Under the pieces are notes generated by a model. It had not been told where the DNA came from, ran no database searches, and saw nothing but the letters and a program-made list of their open reading frames with translations. Below are positions 11,768 through 21,926 of a stretch of DNA of 64,000 nt, piece by piece (position 1 is the stretch's first letter; each line of letters opens with the position of its first letter). This stretch comes from Acanthosoma haemorrhoidale (Eukaryota > Arthropoda > Insecta > Hemiptera > Acanthosomatidae). Both the position numbers and the translations under genes were made by a program. The stretch spans positions 121,745,827 through 121,809,826 of the forward strand of contig OV884013.1 in NCBI GenBank assembly GCA_930367205.1, in the 5' to 3' direction.

Positions 11768-12237
11768 ACTAACTCTATATATACTACGCACGTGTGAAAA
11801 AAAGTCTGCTTCCTGCAACAGAAAGTGATTCAATTCATAGGTTAGTAAGTTTACACTATGTTACATCATAGTGATGGTTTCCTGAGCGGTACAAATTGAA
11901 ACTTAACCTTCTACCTGTGTCAGGAAGGAATGATCATCTGATCATTTTAATGTTTTCCAATCTATTTACAATATTCAGATCACGCATATTGTTAACAGCA
12001 TGATCTGTACATCAATTACTTGTATCTGACTACTTTTAATAAAACTAAGATCCATGCATGTGATGTTTTTGGAGTTTTCTATTGCAACCACCAGAATCTT
12101 ATCATTTTACTATACATCATCATAATTTTTTTTTCTATACAGGAACTCGCTTGTCTAAAGAAATTGTTTAATTTTATTTTTACTTAATTGTTATAATTCT
12201 CTCAATAGAAAATAAATTACTATATCGAAAGTTATAC
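11768..12237. other. AT-rich spacer between two LINE I tails
   Basis: No gene, repeat or RNA feature recognised. Short frames only. Confidence 0.5.
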
Positions 12238-12836
12238 TTAAGCCAATCTGGACATACGGAATAGTGAGCTATGGGGGACAGCAAAAAAGTCGAACATCAA
12301 GCGCATCCAATCCTTTCAATTTAAAAGTCCTGAGAACAATAGTAAATGCTCCTTATTACGTCAGAACAAAACCCTTCATAATGATCTTAATATACCTTAC
12401 ATTTTCGAACTCATCCCTTCCAAGTTCATAAAATTCCATAGTAACCTATCCAAACATCCCTAGCACATTCATTTTACTGCACCACTCATCCCTATAATCC
12501 TCCTAGGAGACTAAAACGGCAGTGGGCTCGTGACCTGCTATAAGTACGTCAGTTTCTCCAATCATATCCTGAGCGTCTGTGGCTCTCGCGCTCTTGGTCA
12601 GCCTCCGCTGGCTCTTCAAGCCATGACGCGGCTGACGGAGGAGCGTGGGGAACTTTCCAAGACTCCGCTTCCTCTTTCACACGCGAGAGAGGTGACTATG
12701 AGGGTTTGTAAATACTTTATGAATGAGTGAGTGAATGAAAATTGTAAATATGGTATGAGTGAGATCACTTATCACAATTACTTATTGGCCAATAAGGCAG
12801 ATTGTAATTATATCATAATGAAGTTGTTGTTAATAA
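12238..12836 (+). mobile_element. LINE family I 3' fragment
   Basis: This copy reaches slightly further 5' than the others: about 12238-12300 translates to LKPIWTYGI then a GGQQK-like segment, the jockey ORF2 motif upstream of the KRIQS block. ORF2 is frameshifted near 12320 and has a small deletion after the CCAAACATCC segment. The 3'UTR holds two TGTAAATA...GAATGAG units and ends at AATGAAGTTGTTG near 12830. Inactive. Confidence 0.86.
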
Positions 12837-13337
12837 CAAAAATTTTTTTTATAATATATCATATTCTACTTAATTGTTAATTTGGTACTACAATATCATT
12901 TTAAATTATTTTTTTCTTTCCGACTGAATTTGAATAAATAAATATCATCATCCAAAACCCTAGCAACAACTATGCCTTAATCGACGGCTTGCTTCCTACT
13001 CGCTCCAGCCAGGGACGTCTTGAGCGGTTTCTACAGGATACTGTCTCCATAAGGATGTTCCACATTCATCTTCAGTGCAGACTCGGCTGGAATAATAATA
13101 TTTCAAAAAGATACATAGTCGTTTTCCTCATGAAAAAAAAGACACAGTGAACGGAGAAAACAGAAAAAAGAAATACAAGGAGCCATGATATGAAAAGGAC
13201 GAATCCTCCTCAAGGCTATTTTAAGAATGCCCTCTTGTTCGCCGAATGTGGACGAATATCAACGCTTTCCGGAGCAGTCTTCGATGACTAAATCATGGTG
13301 AGGATTTTTCGGTTAAGTGGTGTGTAGAATTTATTGT
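12837..13337. other. Non-coding spacer
   Basis: No gene recognised. A moderately GC-rich patch at about 12960-13080 (CTCGCTCCAGCCAGGGACGTC) cannot be assigned to a family. Confidence 0.45.
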
Positions 13338-13348
13338 TGCTTTGTTTC

Positions 13349-13835
13349 CTGAATATACTCTACAATTATTGAACTCATCCCTTCCAAGTTCATGAAATTC
13401 CATAGTAACCTATCCAACACTGTGATGACACTGCACCACTCATCCCTATAATCCTCCTCGGAGACTGAAACGGCAGTGGCCTCGCAACCTGCTATAAATA
13501 CGTGACAGTGGGAGTCCTGGCAATGGCCAGTTACTCCGATCATGCCCTGAGCGTATGTGGCTCTCGCGTTCTTGGTCAGCCTTCGCTGGCTCTTATTCAG
13601 TGAAGCGGCTAATGAAGGAGCGTGGGGACTTTCCAAGACTCCGCTTCCTCTTTCGCATGCGAGGGAGATGACAACCATGTGTACTTGGGAGGTCTCTGGG
13701 CTGTTTGTATATATTGTATGAACAAGCGAGTGAATGAAAATCGTAAATATGGTATCAATGAGATCATTTATCACAATTATTTATTGCCCAATCAGGCAGA
13801 TTGTAATTTTATCATAATAAAGTTGTTGTATTTAA
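13349..13835 (+). mobile_element. LINE family I 3' fragment with target duplication
   Basis: The 11-mer TGCTTTGTTTC at 13338-13348 recurs at 13836-13846 and brackets the copy, so both ends are defined. The insert starts within ORF2 (diverged CTTAATATACCTTACA segment), runs through the ORF2 end, with the HPNPLA block deleted, and the 3'UTR, and ends with AATAAAGTTGTTGTATTTAA. Two 3' tandem units are present. The open minus-strand frame (13331-13774) is a shadow. Confidence 0.87.
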
Positions 13836-13846
13836 TGCTTTGTTTC

Positions 13847-15172
13847 ATTGTGGATTCCGAACTACATCGTCTGTCTGCGTTGAGGGTCACCGATTGGCCA
13901 CTGTATCAAAAAGATTGATCGATAGTTACTAGTGTGCCTTTACCATATCACTATTGTCACACAATGTTAAATATTGTTGTGATATTAGAGATTGTGGAGT
14001 TTTTATATAATATTTAATCCAACTTATCAAGAAGGCAAAATAAAAACAAGTGAGAGTGTATGAAAAAAAAAAATAATATAGTAGTTGTATCATAAAGTAC
14101 ACACAAAAATTACTCTCTAGATTTAGCCAGTTATAATTATTTGTGGTTGTGGTTCTGAGAAAACACACAGAGCATTATATTCACTCTAGTTTTTGGAATC
14201 AGCCTGATATAAGTATCTGAATTCAGTGATGAAATAAAAAGCCCGTAATACATATTATTAGCTTCAGATTGTGAGTAAGAAAAACTTAAAAACTTTGTTG
14301 GTTAGTGGTTATTGACTTGAAGCGGAACGGAAGAGAAATAGCACGAAGAGAAGAAGTATTAATTTTGTTTAAAGAATGAAGATAATTAAAGAAGAAAAGG
14401 AATCGAATTAATAGACAAGTATTTATAAAATTAATATAAGTTTATTTTTTTATGTTTGTAAAATTAAATTCATCTTTTTGCCAGAATTATTTTTGTTAAT
14501 AGAACCTAATAATAAATAGCAAATAAAAAATAAAATAAAGTAAAAGTTAACAATAAAACTAATATATTTGAAGAACGTAATAATATATACTTTCATTTTC
14601 TTGTCATCAGCACTTGATACCGATGCATTATGTCGGAACGTTGCACATTACAAGTTTGATGAATAAGTATTTATTTATTTATCTATGACCCTCGTGCCGT
14701 GTGCTGGCGTAGCATGATAGCCATTTCGTAGAGTCCATCTCACGTCGATCGGTGTCCCATGGAAATGTCCGTAATATACGGAACTCCGGACAGTGAAACT
14801 AATCCTGCATAGAAAATAGGACCGTCCCTTCTTCCTTCTGCGGTCCAACGTCTTCCCTCACTTTCTTCCCTGAGAAAGACGTCCCCCCGTCTCAAGCGTC
14901 ACTTTCTGTATCACGTTCCATTGCTGATTATAGAGAGAGCCCGGAATAGTTTATGATATTTATATTACGCCTTATACGGTATAGAATTATGAGCTCTGCT
15001 AGACCGGAGAAACATCAACCGACATTCACCGTCGCTAACTTACAAGAGGAAAGTGTCGATGACACGTTCTCATGACAACAATACTCGCAATAACCGAGTT
15101 ATACTAAGCTCATCAGGAGGACTGTACTTGTCACTATCAAAGGGTGCCATAATATCTAACCATTCCATTGAG
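13847..15172. other. Non-coding stretch with a GC-richer block
   Basis: 13847-14640 is AT-rich with no gene. About 14680-15150 is clearly more GC-rich (CTCACGTCGATCGGTGTCCC, AGAAAGACGTCCCCCCG) and ends against a LINE I tail. It could be a fragment of an LTR, another repeat or a non-coding exon; I see no defining ends. A CAGCACTTGATACCGATG segment near 14609 resembles motifs at 20.9 and 25.9 kb. Confidence 0.4.
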
Positions 15173-15632
15173 AATAACGATCTTAATATACCTTACATTT
15201 TCGAACTCATCCCTTCCAAGTTCATAAAATTCCATAGTAACCTATCAAACCAGCCTAATTCCCTAGCACAGTCATTGCACTGCACCACTCATCCCTATAA
15301 TCCTCCTTGGAGACTGAAACGGGAGTGATCTCGTGACCTGCTATTAATGCGAAACAGTGGGAGTCCTGGCAATGGCCCGTTTCTCCAATCATGTCCTGAG
15401 GGTATGTGGCTCTCTCGCTCCTGGTCAGCCTCCCCTGGCTCGTATCCGGTGACGTGGCTGTCGGAGGAGCCTTGGGACTCCCCAAGGCTTCCTCTCTCGC
15501 ATGCTAGGGAGGTGACAACCATGTGGATTTGGGAGGTCTCTGGGCTGTTTGTAAATACTGTATAAATTAGATCATTTATCATAATTACTTATTGCCCAAT
15601 AAGGCAGATTGTAATTTTATCTTAATAAAACT
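15173..15632 (+). mobile_element. LINE family I 3' fragment, single-unit variant
   Basis: Starts in ORF2 at ACGATCTTAATATACC and reads LNIPYIFELIPSKFIKFHSNLSNQPNSLAQSLHC to RRLKRE, where WPRDLL is changed (GGGAGTGATCTCGTGACC). The 3'UTR has only one TGTAAATACTGTATAAAT unit rather than two, a difference shared with the copy at 57.9 kb. The tail ends in AATAAAACTG and is A-rich. Confidence 0.87.
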
Positions 15633-16235
15633 GTTTAAAAATAATAAAGTAAAAATAAACCATATAAAATAATAACAAAGCTTCCTTATCTGTAAAATGT
15701 TCTTTTTAAATGAACTTTACATTAGATTAAATAGTAAGTATGATTGAAACCACAGGTACACAAAACTTAAACTAGCTAACAAAAATAACTCACCAATAAC
15801 GTATTTTGAACTTGAAAATTGTTTTGTGAGCTCTGTCAAAGTGGTTTATTTGATGCGATATTTACTTTCATTTGTTACGATGTCAATTCATTTATGGAAA
15901 TAATAGAGGCATTATTTCATATTGATATAAATAAATATTGGTGGAGCAACGAATATTAAGTAGGTTACGGGAAAATCAATTTCGGGTATGCTTTTTAAAT
16001 GTGCTTTAACTACGCTTCAGCCTTAGTGGTTAGAAAAAAAATAATAAGTGACCCGATCCATTGAACAGAGTTCACCCTTCCACAACAAATTAAATAAAAA
16101 AACTAACCACTGATTTGTCAAAAGCATGACAGATTCGGCAAGATAGCTAAATATCCCTGGTTTCTTCGGGGGGTTGTTGGGGGTTTGCTAAAGTGGATAT
16201 GACAATATGGATTTTTTTTTTCATTTTTCTAGTGT
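15633..16235. other. AT-rich spacer
   Basis: No coding or repeat feature seen. Ends against T runs that probably represent the A-rich tail of the LINE II copy on the minus strand. Confidence 0.5.
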
Positions 16236-16722
16236 AATTTTTTTTTTTCCCTTAACCCCTTTATTAATCATTTTTTAACAATAAGTGAACAAGTTCAGTA
16301 AACAAATATTACAATTTCTTCTTTACTGCGATGCGCCGATGCATTCGAAGGAGGGTGGGTTATAGTAATAATATCAGTTTGAAGGTCAACAAATATACAA
16401 TACTAGGTGATGGGCTCACCTTCTGTTTACAATTTACGAGAAAACTTACAAAACTAAAACCTAAGACTAAAGCGTTCCTGCCGCGACAGTGTCCTGCCAT
16501 CGATGGGGGAACGGAGCGGGTTATCGTGTTAAACACCGGGTTTGTCAGGTATTGCAGGAAGTCGAAAAATTTGATATGTCTACGCTGGATGAATTCATCC
16601 ACCGTAGGCAGCTCAAATATCTCATGAAGCTGTTGCTCCGCTGCTCGAATGAAGTACCTCTGACCACTTTCATCAGTATACCGTTTTGGAATTGTTGGAG
16701 TCGCCGAGCTGTCGTATAGGTC
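16236..16722 (-). mobile_element. LINE family II 3' end
   Basis: Minus orientation. T runs at about 16209-16248 are consistent with a poly-A tail. The 3'UTR includes the family phrase GGTGATGGGCTCACC near 16406. ORF2 reads, from about 16720 leftward, ARRLQQFQNGI, FELPTVDEFIQRRHIKFFDF, LQYLTNPVFNTITRSVPPS, with single-base shifts near 16520 and 16640. The 5' end is truncated at about 16722. Confidence 0.85.
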
Positions 16723-17620
16723 AGGTGACGGAAACGAGTGTAAATTTCATTAAATGTCGCTTTTATATATTTTAAATGTCTTGAAGTAAATAATGTACAT
16801 TCACAAGAACCAATCAGATTTTGTCTAGGTCTGTCATTGCACTTTGATAGTTAAACGGTAAAATGTAATTGCAATATACTTGAGCCTGATATTATTAATC
16901 ATTGACAGATGTGCAATTCATTATCGAGTCTTATTGATTCATGATACATTATTGGCGCTATATCTTCACACTTTGCATATGGCTTGCCCAAGATTTAATT
17001 CTCTTGCTGGTCTTGTGTTAGCATTGTCGGTTTCGCTCTTGGTGGTCTCTTTCAAGAGCGGTATATCCAACAACGACCAGAGTACAATATACTGGAAAAC
17101 GCCTGGCGTTTTGAGTATCAAAACGTACATTTTTTCAAGTCAACAAATTTTTATAAGAAAAAAAGTTGAAGTTGATAAACAAGTAAAATTATTCTCTAGC
17201 TGAGCTTGAAAATCATTTTTGTTTCCGGTCGATTTTGTAAACCTATCAATATATTTTTTCATGAATTCCTTTTACTTTTTGCTAGTAAATTTTCACCGAT
17301 TCCTCTGTCATGGCCCAGTTGATGGTTAGCACACCAGATTTTCATCTCTTCTGGCATCCAAGCTGAATTCTCGTTCCAGGGATTTTCCTAAAAAAGGCGT
17401 TAGGTCTAAACATGGTTCAAACTCGGTCTTTTATGAAACTGAAATAAACCAAATCAAAATAAGTATGTTGCTCTATTCAATGGTATGGATTACATTTTAT
17501 TATTGTACTAATTATTTTGAATATAAAATTTAATTAAATATACATCATTAGACTTTATATAAGGATTCGAAGTATCGTAATTTACTACTTTACGATGATC
17601 TCTTAAATAAGTACAATATA
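16723..17620. other. Non-coding stretch
   Basis: Contains a 107-codon + frame at 16880-17203 (LILLIIDRCAIHYRV..., rich in Leu and Ser) with no motif I recognise. Otherwise AT-rich. No repeat boundary seen. Confidence 0.4.
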
Positions 17621-17740
17621 TCAGTTCGAGTCATAAGTAACTTCCGACGCAGCTAAGTAGAATCTATTGTTCGTATCTACCCGCTATGAGTTACCATGAC
17701 AACAAGTTTTTCTTTTCACTATATAGACGAGGCTTCAGTT

Positions 17741-17952
17741 AGTCTTTTGTCAGCCCAGCCACCAGTGGACTCTCACCACTGTACCGCAACAACCTCTATC
17801 AAGGCTTCCCACAATCCTTAATTCCCTCACACCACTTTCAAACAGGTGCTCCTAGTACAAGGATCCGCTCAACCCAAATATTCCTTTATTTTTCCCTCAT
17901 CCTTAATCTTATAATTAGAGAGCTAAGAAAAAACATAAAAGTCTTTTGTCAA
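17741..17952. mobile_element. 187 bp insertion with 12 bp target duplication
   Basis: AGTCTTTTGTCA at 17741-17752 is repeated at 17940-17951, and the 17753-17939 segment between them is absent from the related mariner copy at 27.7 kb, where the sequence is continuous. The insert begins GCCCAGCCACCAGTGG and ends in an A-rich AAAAAACATAAA. A 12 bp duplication and an A-rich 3' end suggest LINE-driven insertion of a SINE or a 5'-truncated LINE tail. I see no convincing polymerase III A and B boxes, so its class stays open. Confidence 0.75.
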
Positions 17953-17995
17953 CTGTTTTGTGTGATACACAAACTGTTTTTTTTTAACCTCTGAA

Positions 17996-18669
17996 ATGGA
18001 GAGTCAAAAAGTACATATTCGTCATGTAATGCTTTGGGAATTTAAACAAGGCTATAGTGCTAGGGTGACAGCTAAAAAAATACCCAGTGTATATGGTGAA
18101 GGACTAATAACTGATCGGCAGTCAGAAATTGGTTTATAAAATTCCATTCTGGAGATAGGACCTTAAAAGACGAACCAAGGGCGGGACGTCCTTCCGATTT
18201 TGACGACAACCTTTTAAAGGCAATATTGTCATCAAAATCAACAAGAGGTATAGCAAAAAGGTTGAATACATCACAATCAACTGTTAACTGCCACCTGGAG
18301 AAATTAGAAAAAGTCAGCAAGTTAGGAGTGTGGGTACCTCACAATCTCAGTAAACGGAATAAAGAAGATCGCATGTCAATCGCCACAAGTCTGCTCTCAC
18401 GGGTAAAAAATGAGCCTTTTTTAAACAGGATTGTAACAGGCGATGAAAAATGGGTTACCTATGACAATGTAGTCCGCAAAAGACTGTGGCTTGATAAGGA
18501 TCGACCACCCCTACCAGATCCGAAAGCAAACATCCATGGCAAAAAGATTTTACTGCGTGTATCGTGGGATTGTCAAGGAATAATTCATCACCAGTTGTTG
18601 AAGTCAAATTTAACGATTACTAACGCCAGGAAGATTATAGATAATAGTGGTGAATACATAATAAATTAA
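17996..18669 (+). pseudogene. mariner transposase pseudogene
   Basis: ATG 17996 opens MESQKVHIRHVMLWEFKQG, the mariner N-terminal helix-turn-helix. One base is lost at about 18121-18130 (RQSE/NWFIKF), after which the frame is open to 18669. It includes LKDEPRAGRPSDFDDN, the WVPHNLSKRN linker and TGDEKWVTYDN with the first catalytic aspartate. A deletion then joins SNLTITNA to KIIDNSGEYIIN, removing the second and third aspartates. Two lesions, therefore inactive. It would otherwise be a cut-and-paste DDE transposase of about 340 residues. Confidence 0.88.
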
Positions 18670-18740
18670 TATAATTTTGTTATTTAATGAGATCAAAATA
18701 AATTTCTGGTAAAAATACGGAAGTTACTTATGACTCGAAC

Positions 18741-21162
18741 CATTTTGTATTAAAATAATGGTTTCTCATTTGATTATATACTTCCAATATATAAATATAT
18801 GTCCATATCTTCTCCCTATTTTCATATTCCATCTTACCCTGCACGAGGAGGAACAATGCACTTTAATGTAAACATAATAATTATATTAATGTATTACTCA
18901 TTTTAATGTATCAATGGTGGTAATTTTCACAAAGCTAAGTCACATTAAGTTGCGTATCAATTTTTTTTTAGTAATCTAAGGTTGTTTCTTTACATTTTTT
19001 AGTTCGTCCGAGAAATTGAAACCTATTGGGCCTGGTTTAGGACAGTCTTCGGCCTCTATGTCCTCAAAGCTTAACTCTTTAGTTTACCAGTCCGCAGAGG
19101 ATCGCTATGGACAGGAAGTCCTCGAGATCTGCTCCGAGGTTCGATTGCCGACCCCTCCGAGAAAGCTGGCGGTGGCTACTGTCTGTGTCATTATTTTCCG
19201 ATCCCACTGTTTCCACTTGACCTTTCCTCGAGGGCCAAGCAGCTTCACCAGATACTCTCCCGGCGTGGTAGCTCGCCTGTCCGACCCATCAGAAGATCTA
19301 CTCAATTGTTATCGGAGGATCCCGTAGCTCCACCTCTACGAACACACTGGATATCTTCGATAATGAGGTGTTAGGAGGTTCTGACCTCCGCTATCGCGTG
19401 TTGCTACAAAGTGCGCTAGTATAGTCTTGTACTCCGGTGTAAACTTTCTTTGGTTATCTGCGATGAAAGTGAATGCTGCTACCCTATTAATTATTATCCC
19501 TGGAAGTACAATCTAACTGGATACTATAGATCTCTATCCTATCCGAGATAACTTGCTTATTATAGTAACGAGTATTATATTATAGTAGTAACGAGATAAT
19601 TAGAACGTAGTCCTTTGGCTTTTATCTATATATTTATAGCAGAGCATCTCTAGCGATTATGCTAATTATCGATGGCTACTACTGATGGCAGCAGAAATAA
19701 ATTAAGGGTTCACTCACGTCTCATTTACTAGCTGATCCAAGGAACTGTTGCCTTTAACCTTATTTTCTTTTAAGCAATTAGTTTACAATTTTATTCCAGA
19801 AATACCATTAAATTCATAAAACAAATTAAGGTGATTGAAAGAGAAAGGACAGCATCAACAGATGCCGGAGATCAAACCAAAGACACCACGTTAGTTGGCA
19901 TTTTGCATTAATGATAATTTTGATCAATAGTATTCCATTTTTTTTTTTCGAACCTCGTCGGCCACTGAGAACGCCATTTAAACCAACCAAAAAAATTGTA
20001 AATAACTTAATTATTGATATATACAAATCATATTAAAATCGGAGAGTATTAAACATGCGGTTTGTAATGTTTGATTTCAAAACTTTCTACTTAGCAAGGT
20101 ATCTTCAACCTCTGGGGGAAATAATTAGAACTTTAAATCTCTGAGATGAGGTTTGAGTAAGTTTAAAAATCAGAGCCCGGAATTTCATTGAAAAAAATAA
20201 AAATTTAAGATGAATTGAATAATTTTTACGGTTCCTATCGTAAAACACGAAAAAGTACAGCAGTTGCGTACCCGTCTTGACATACAGCGTGATGTTACAA
20301 AAAACATCGTTTGGTTCAAATTCAAAACCACCAACTTCCGGACGGAAGAGAGGTATTCTATCACGTCAGCTGTGGAGGGTATTTTGAGCGGAGAATCTCC
20401 TCATGATGTCATAATGCCTCGTGTATTATTCAATAAACCAAAAACCTATAACACAAAATACAAAAATTACTCTATTTTTTTGACTAAAGATAATATTATT
20501 AATACTTTTGGCTACTAAAACTCTATTGTAGACAGCTAATCTAAAAAATGGGGTGTCTGCCATTGAAGTTTTTTAAAATTAAAATGCTGTGAACTCTGAT
20601 ATATGACTGGACCGTTTGATGGGATACCGGTTTAGGTTCGTTGAAAGAAAATTTGTTTAATTTTCATTAAATTCATTAGTAGACAATGACATGATATGAA
20701 CGTCTGCCTTAGGTTCCGGTAACAAGAAAACAATGTGATATGTCAAACATAGCGAGACAATAATAATCAACAAGGAAACAGGAAATAGGTGACTTATATC
20801 GTTTCATAAGAGGTTAATGTCTGCCTCTCATTTATATTCTTGTTAACAGTCATCACCACCCACAGGGCTCTACATGTCCGCTGGCTTTCTTGTCATCAGG
20901 ACCTGATGCACACATGTGTAGCCCTCTACATTTAGTATTTAAAGATAAAGAATAGTGTTCACAGAAATACATTTAGCGTTTGCTAATTTAAAATAATAAA
21001 ATGTAATATAAATAACTTGCTTTTGGGCATGAGTAATCTATTCATTTATTCATTTATTCGCATCGTTTATATTTATTATATTAAACAGAGATGTTGACAA
21101 ATCTATTCTTGCACTTTAGGTTGTTCCTCTAGCTTTAGCCTCTCCAAAATGTTATATAACAT
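18741..21162. other. Non-coding stretch with a GC-rich island and a nested hairpin
   Basis: 19010-19480 is unusually GC-rich for the window (CTCGAGATCTGCTCCGAGG) with short frames on both strands and no recognised product. 20264-20518 holds an 84-codon + frame (TRLDIQRDVTKNIVWFKFKT) without a known motif. A two-level stem-loop lies at 20864-20925. The rest is AT-rich. Confidence 0.4.
20864..20925. repeat. Nested inverted repeat (stem-loop)
   Basis: AGGGCTCTACATGT (20864-20877) pairs with ACATGTGTAGCCCT (20912-20925) with two mismatches. Within the loop CATCAGGACCTGATG (20894-20908) is a perfect 7 bp-arm palindrome. The inner motif has relatives at about 14600 and 25925. Confidence 0.75.
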
Positions 21163-21164
21163 TA

Positions 21165-21924
21165 GGGAAACCGGAAAGTAATGTCTTTTTTTTTACATTA
21201 AAGACAAAAAATAAATTTTTAACAAGTTTTTGTTTTTAACCAATGATGTAATCACCCTCGTTATCAGCAACATTTTTCCAACTAGTGTGCAAATTTTCAA
21301 TGCCGGATCGATAAAAATCATTTGGTTACTGAACAAAATATCTGGAGATGAAATTTTGGACATCATCCGAATTTTCAAATTTTTAGCGATCGGAATTAAT
21401 GGAAATCCGATGGCGCAATATCGTCGTTCATCGCTGATACCTGGAAAAACTGTGAGTGCATATCTTTACAGTAAACAATTGGATCGAGCAAATCAATGTT
21501 TAATTGAAAATGGCTCAACGATTGTCAATAAAAAAAGGCGTTATTCTGCAACACGATAATACAAGACCCAACTGCGCCTATTTTTTCCGCAAAAACCCTG
21601 GAACAAATTAATGAATTGTGGTGGGAGGTATTGCCTCAGCCACCATACTTGCCCGATATCGGATTCCCATTTATTCCGATCGCTATATTTTCTAAATGGC
21701 AAAAAATTCAAAATTTGGATGATGTCCAAAATGCCATCTCCAGATATTTTGCTCAAAAACCAATTGATTTTGATCGATCAGGCATTGAAAATTTGATTAC
21801 TTCTGCATGGCAAAAGGTTGCTGATAATGAGGGTGATTACATCATTGATCAAAAACAAAAATTTTTTAAAAATTTATTTGTTTAAATTACATATAAAAAA
21901 AAACACATTACTTTCCGGTCCCCC
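21165..21924. mobile_element. Fold-back mariner derivative
   Basis: TA (21163-21164 and 21925-21926) flanks ends reading GGGAAACCGGAAAGTAATGT and the complement of GGGGACCGGAAAGTAATGT. The right half encodes the mariner C-terminus on the + strand (LDDVQNAISRYFAQKPIDF, then KVADNEGDYIID). The left half, about 21165-21409, is an inverted, diverged copy of that same 3' segment, so both ends carry the transposase 3' end. The centre keeps a short forward piece with VNKKRRYSATR and an HDN-like second-aspartate motif in another frame. Confidence 0.88.
21410..21885 (+). pseudogene. mariner transposase 3' remnant in the fold-back element
   Basis: From about 21436 the + strand reads LIPGKTVSAYLYSKQLDRAN and GSTIVNKK, then, after a frameshift, an ILQHDNTRPN motif with the second catalytic aspartate. 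Stops follow near 21610. The third-aspartate motif, normally SPDxAPSD, appears as LPDIGFPF, so the catalytic residue is lost. The end, SGIENLITSAWQKVADNEGD to LFV, is open to 21885. Dead. Confidence 0.8.
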
Positions 21925-21926
21925 TA

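Larger units (their letters stand above)
17621..18740 (+). mobile_element. mariner element (DD34D type), internally deleted, with nested insertion
   Basis: The inverted repeats are near perfect: TTCGAGTCATAAGTAACTTC at 17625 onward and its complement (GAAGTTACTTATGACTCGAA) ending near 18739. TA lies at the left edge (17619-17620); the right TA is not preserved. The transposase gene starts at 17996. A 187 bp insertion sits in the 5' untranslated region. Two 5' fragments of the same family lie at 27.6 and 29.9 kb. Confidence 0.9.

Noticed and set aside
13331..13774. 147-codon minus-strand frame
   Set aside because: Antisense shadow of the LINE I tail; the same shadow appears in other copies.
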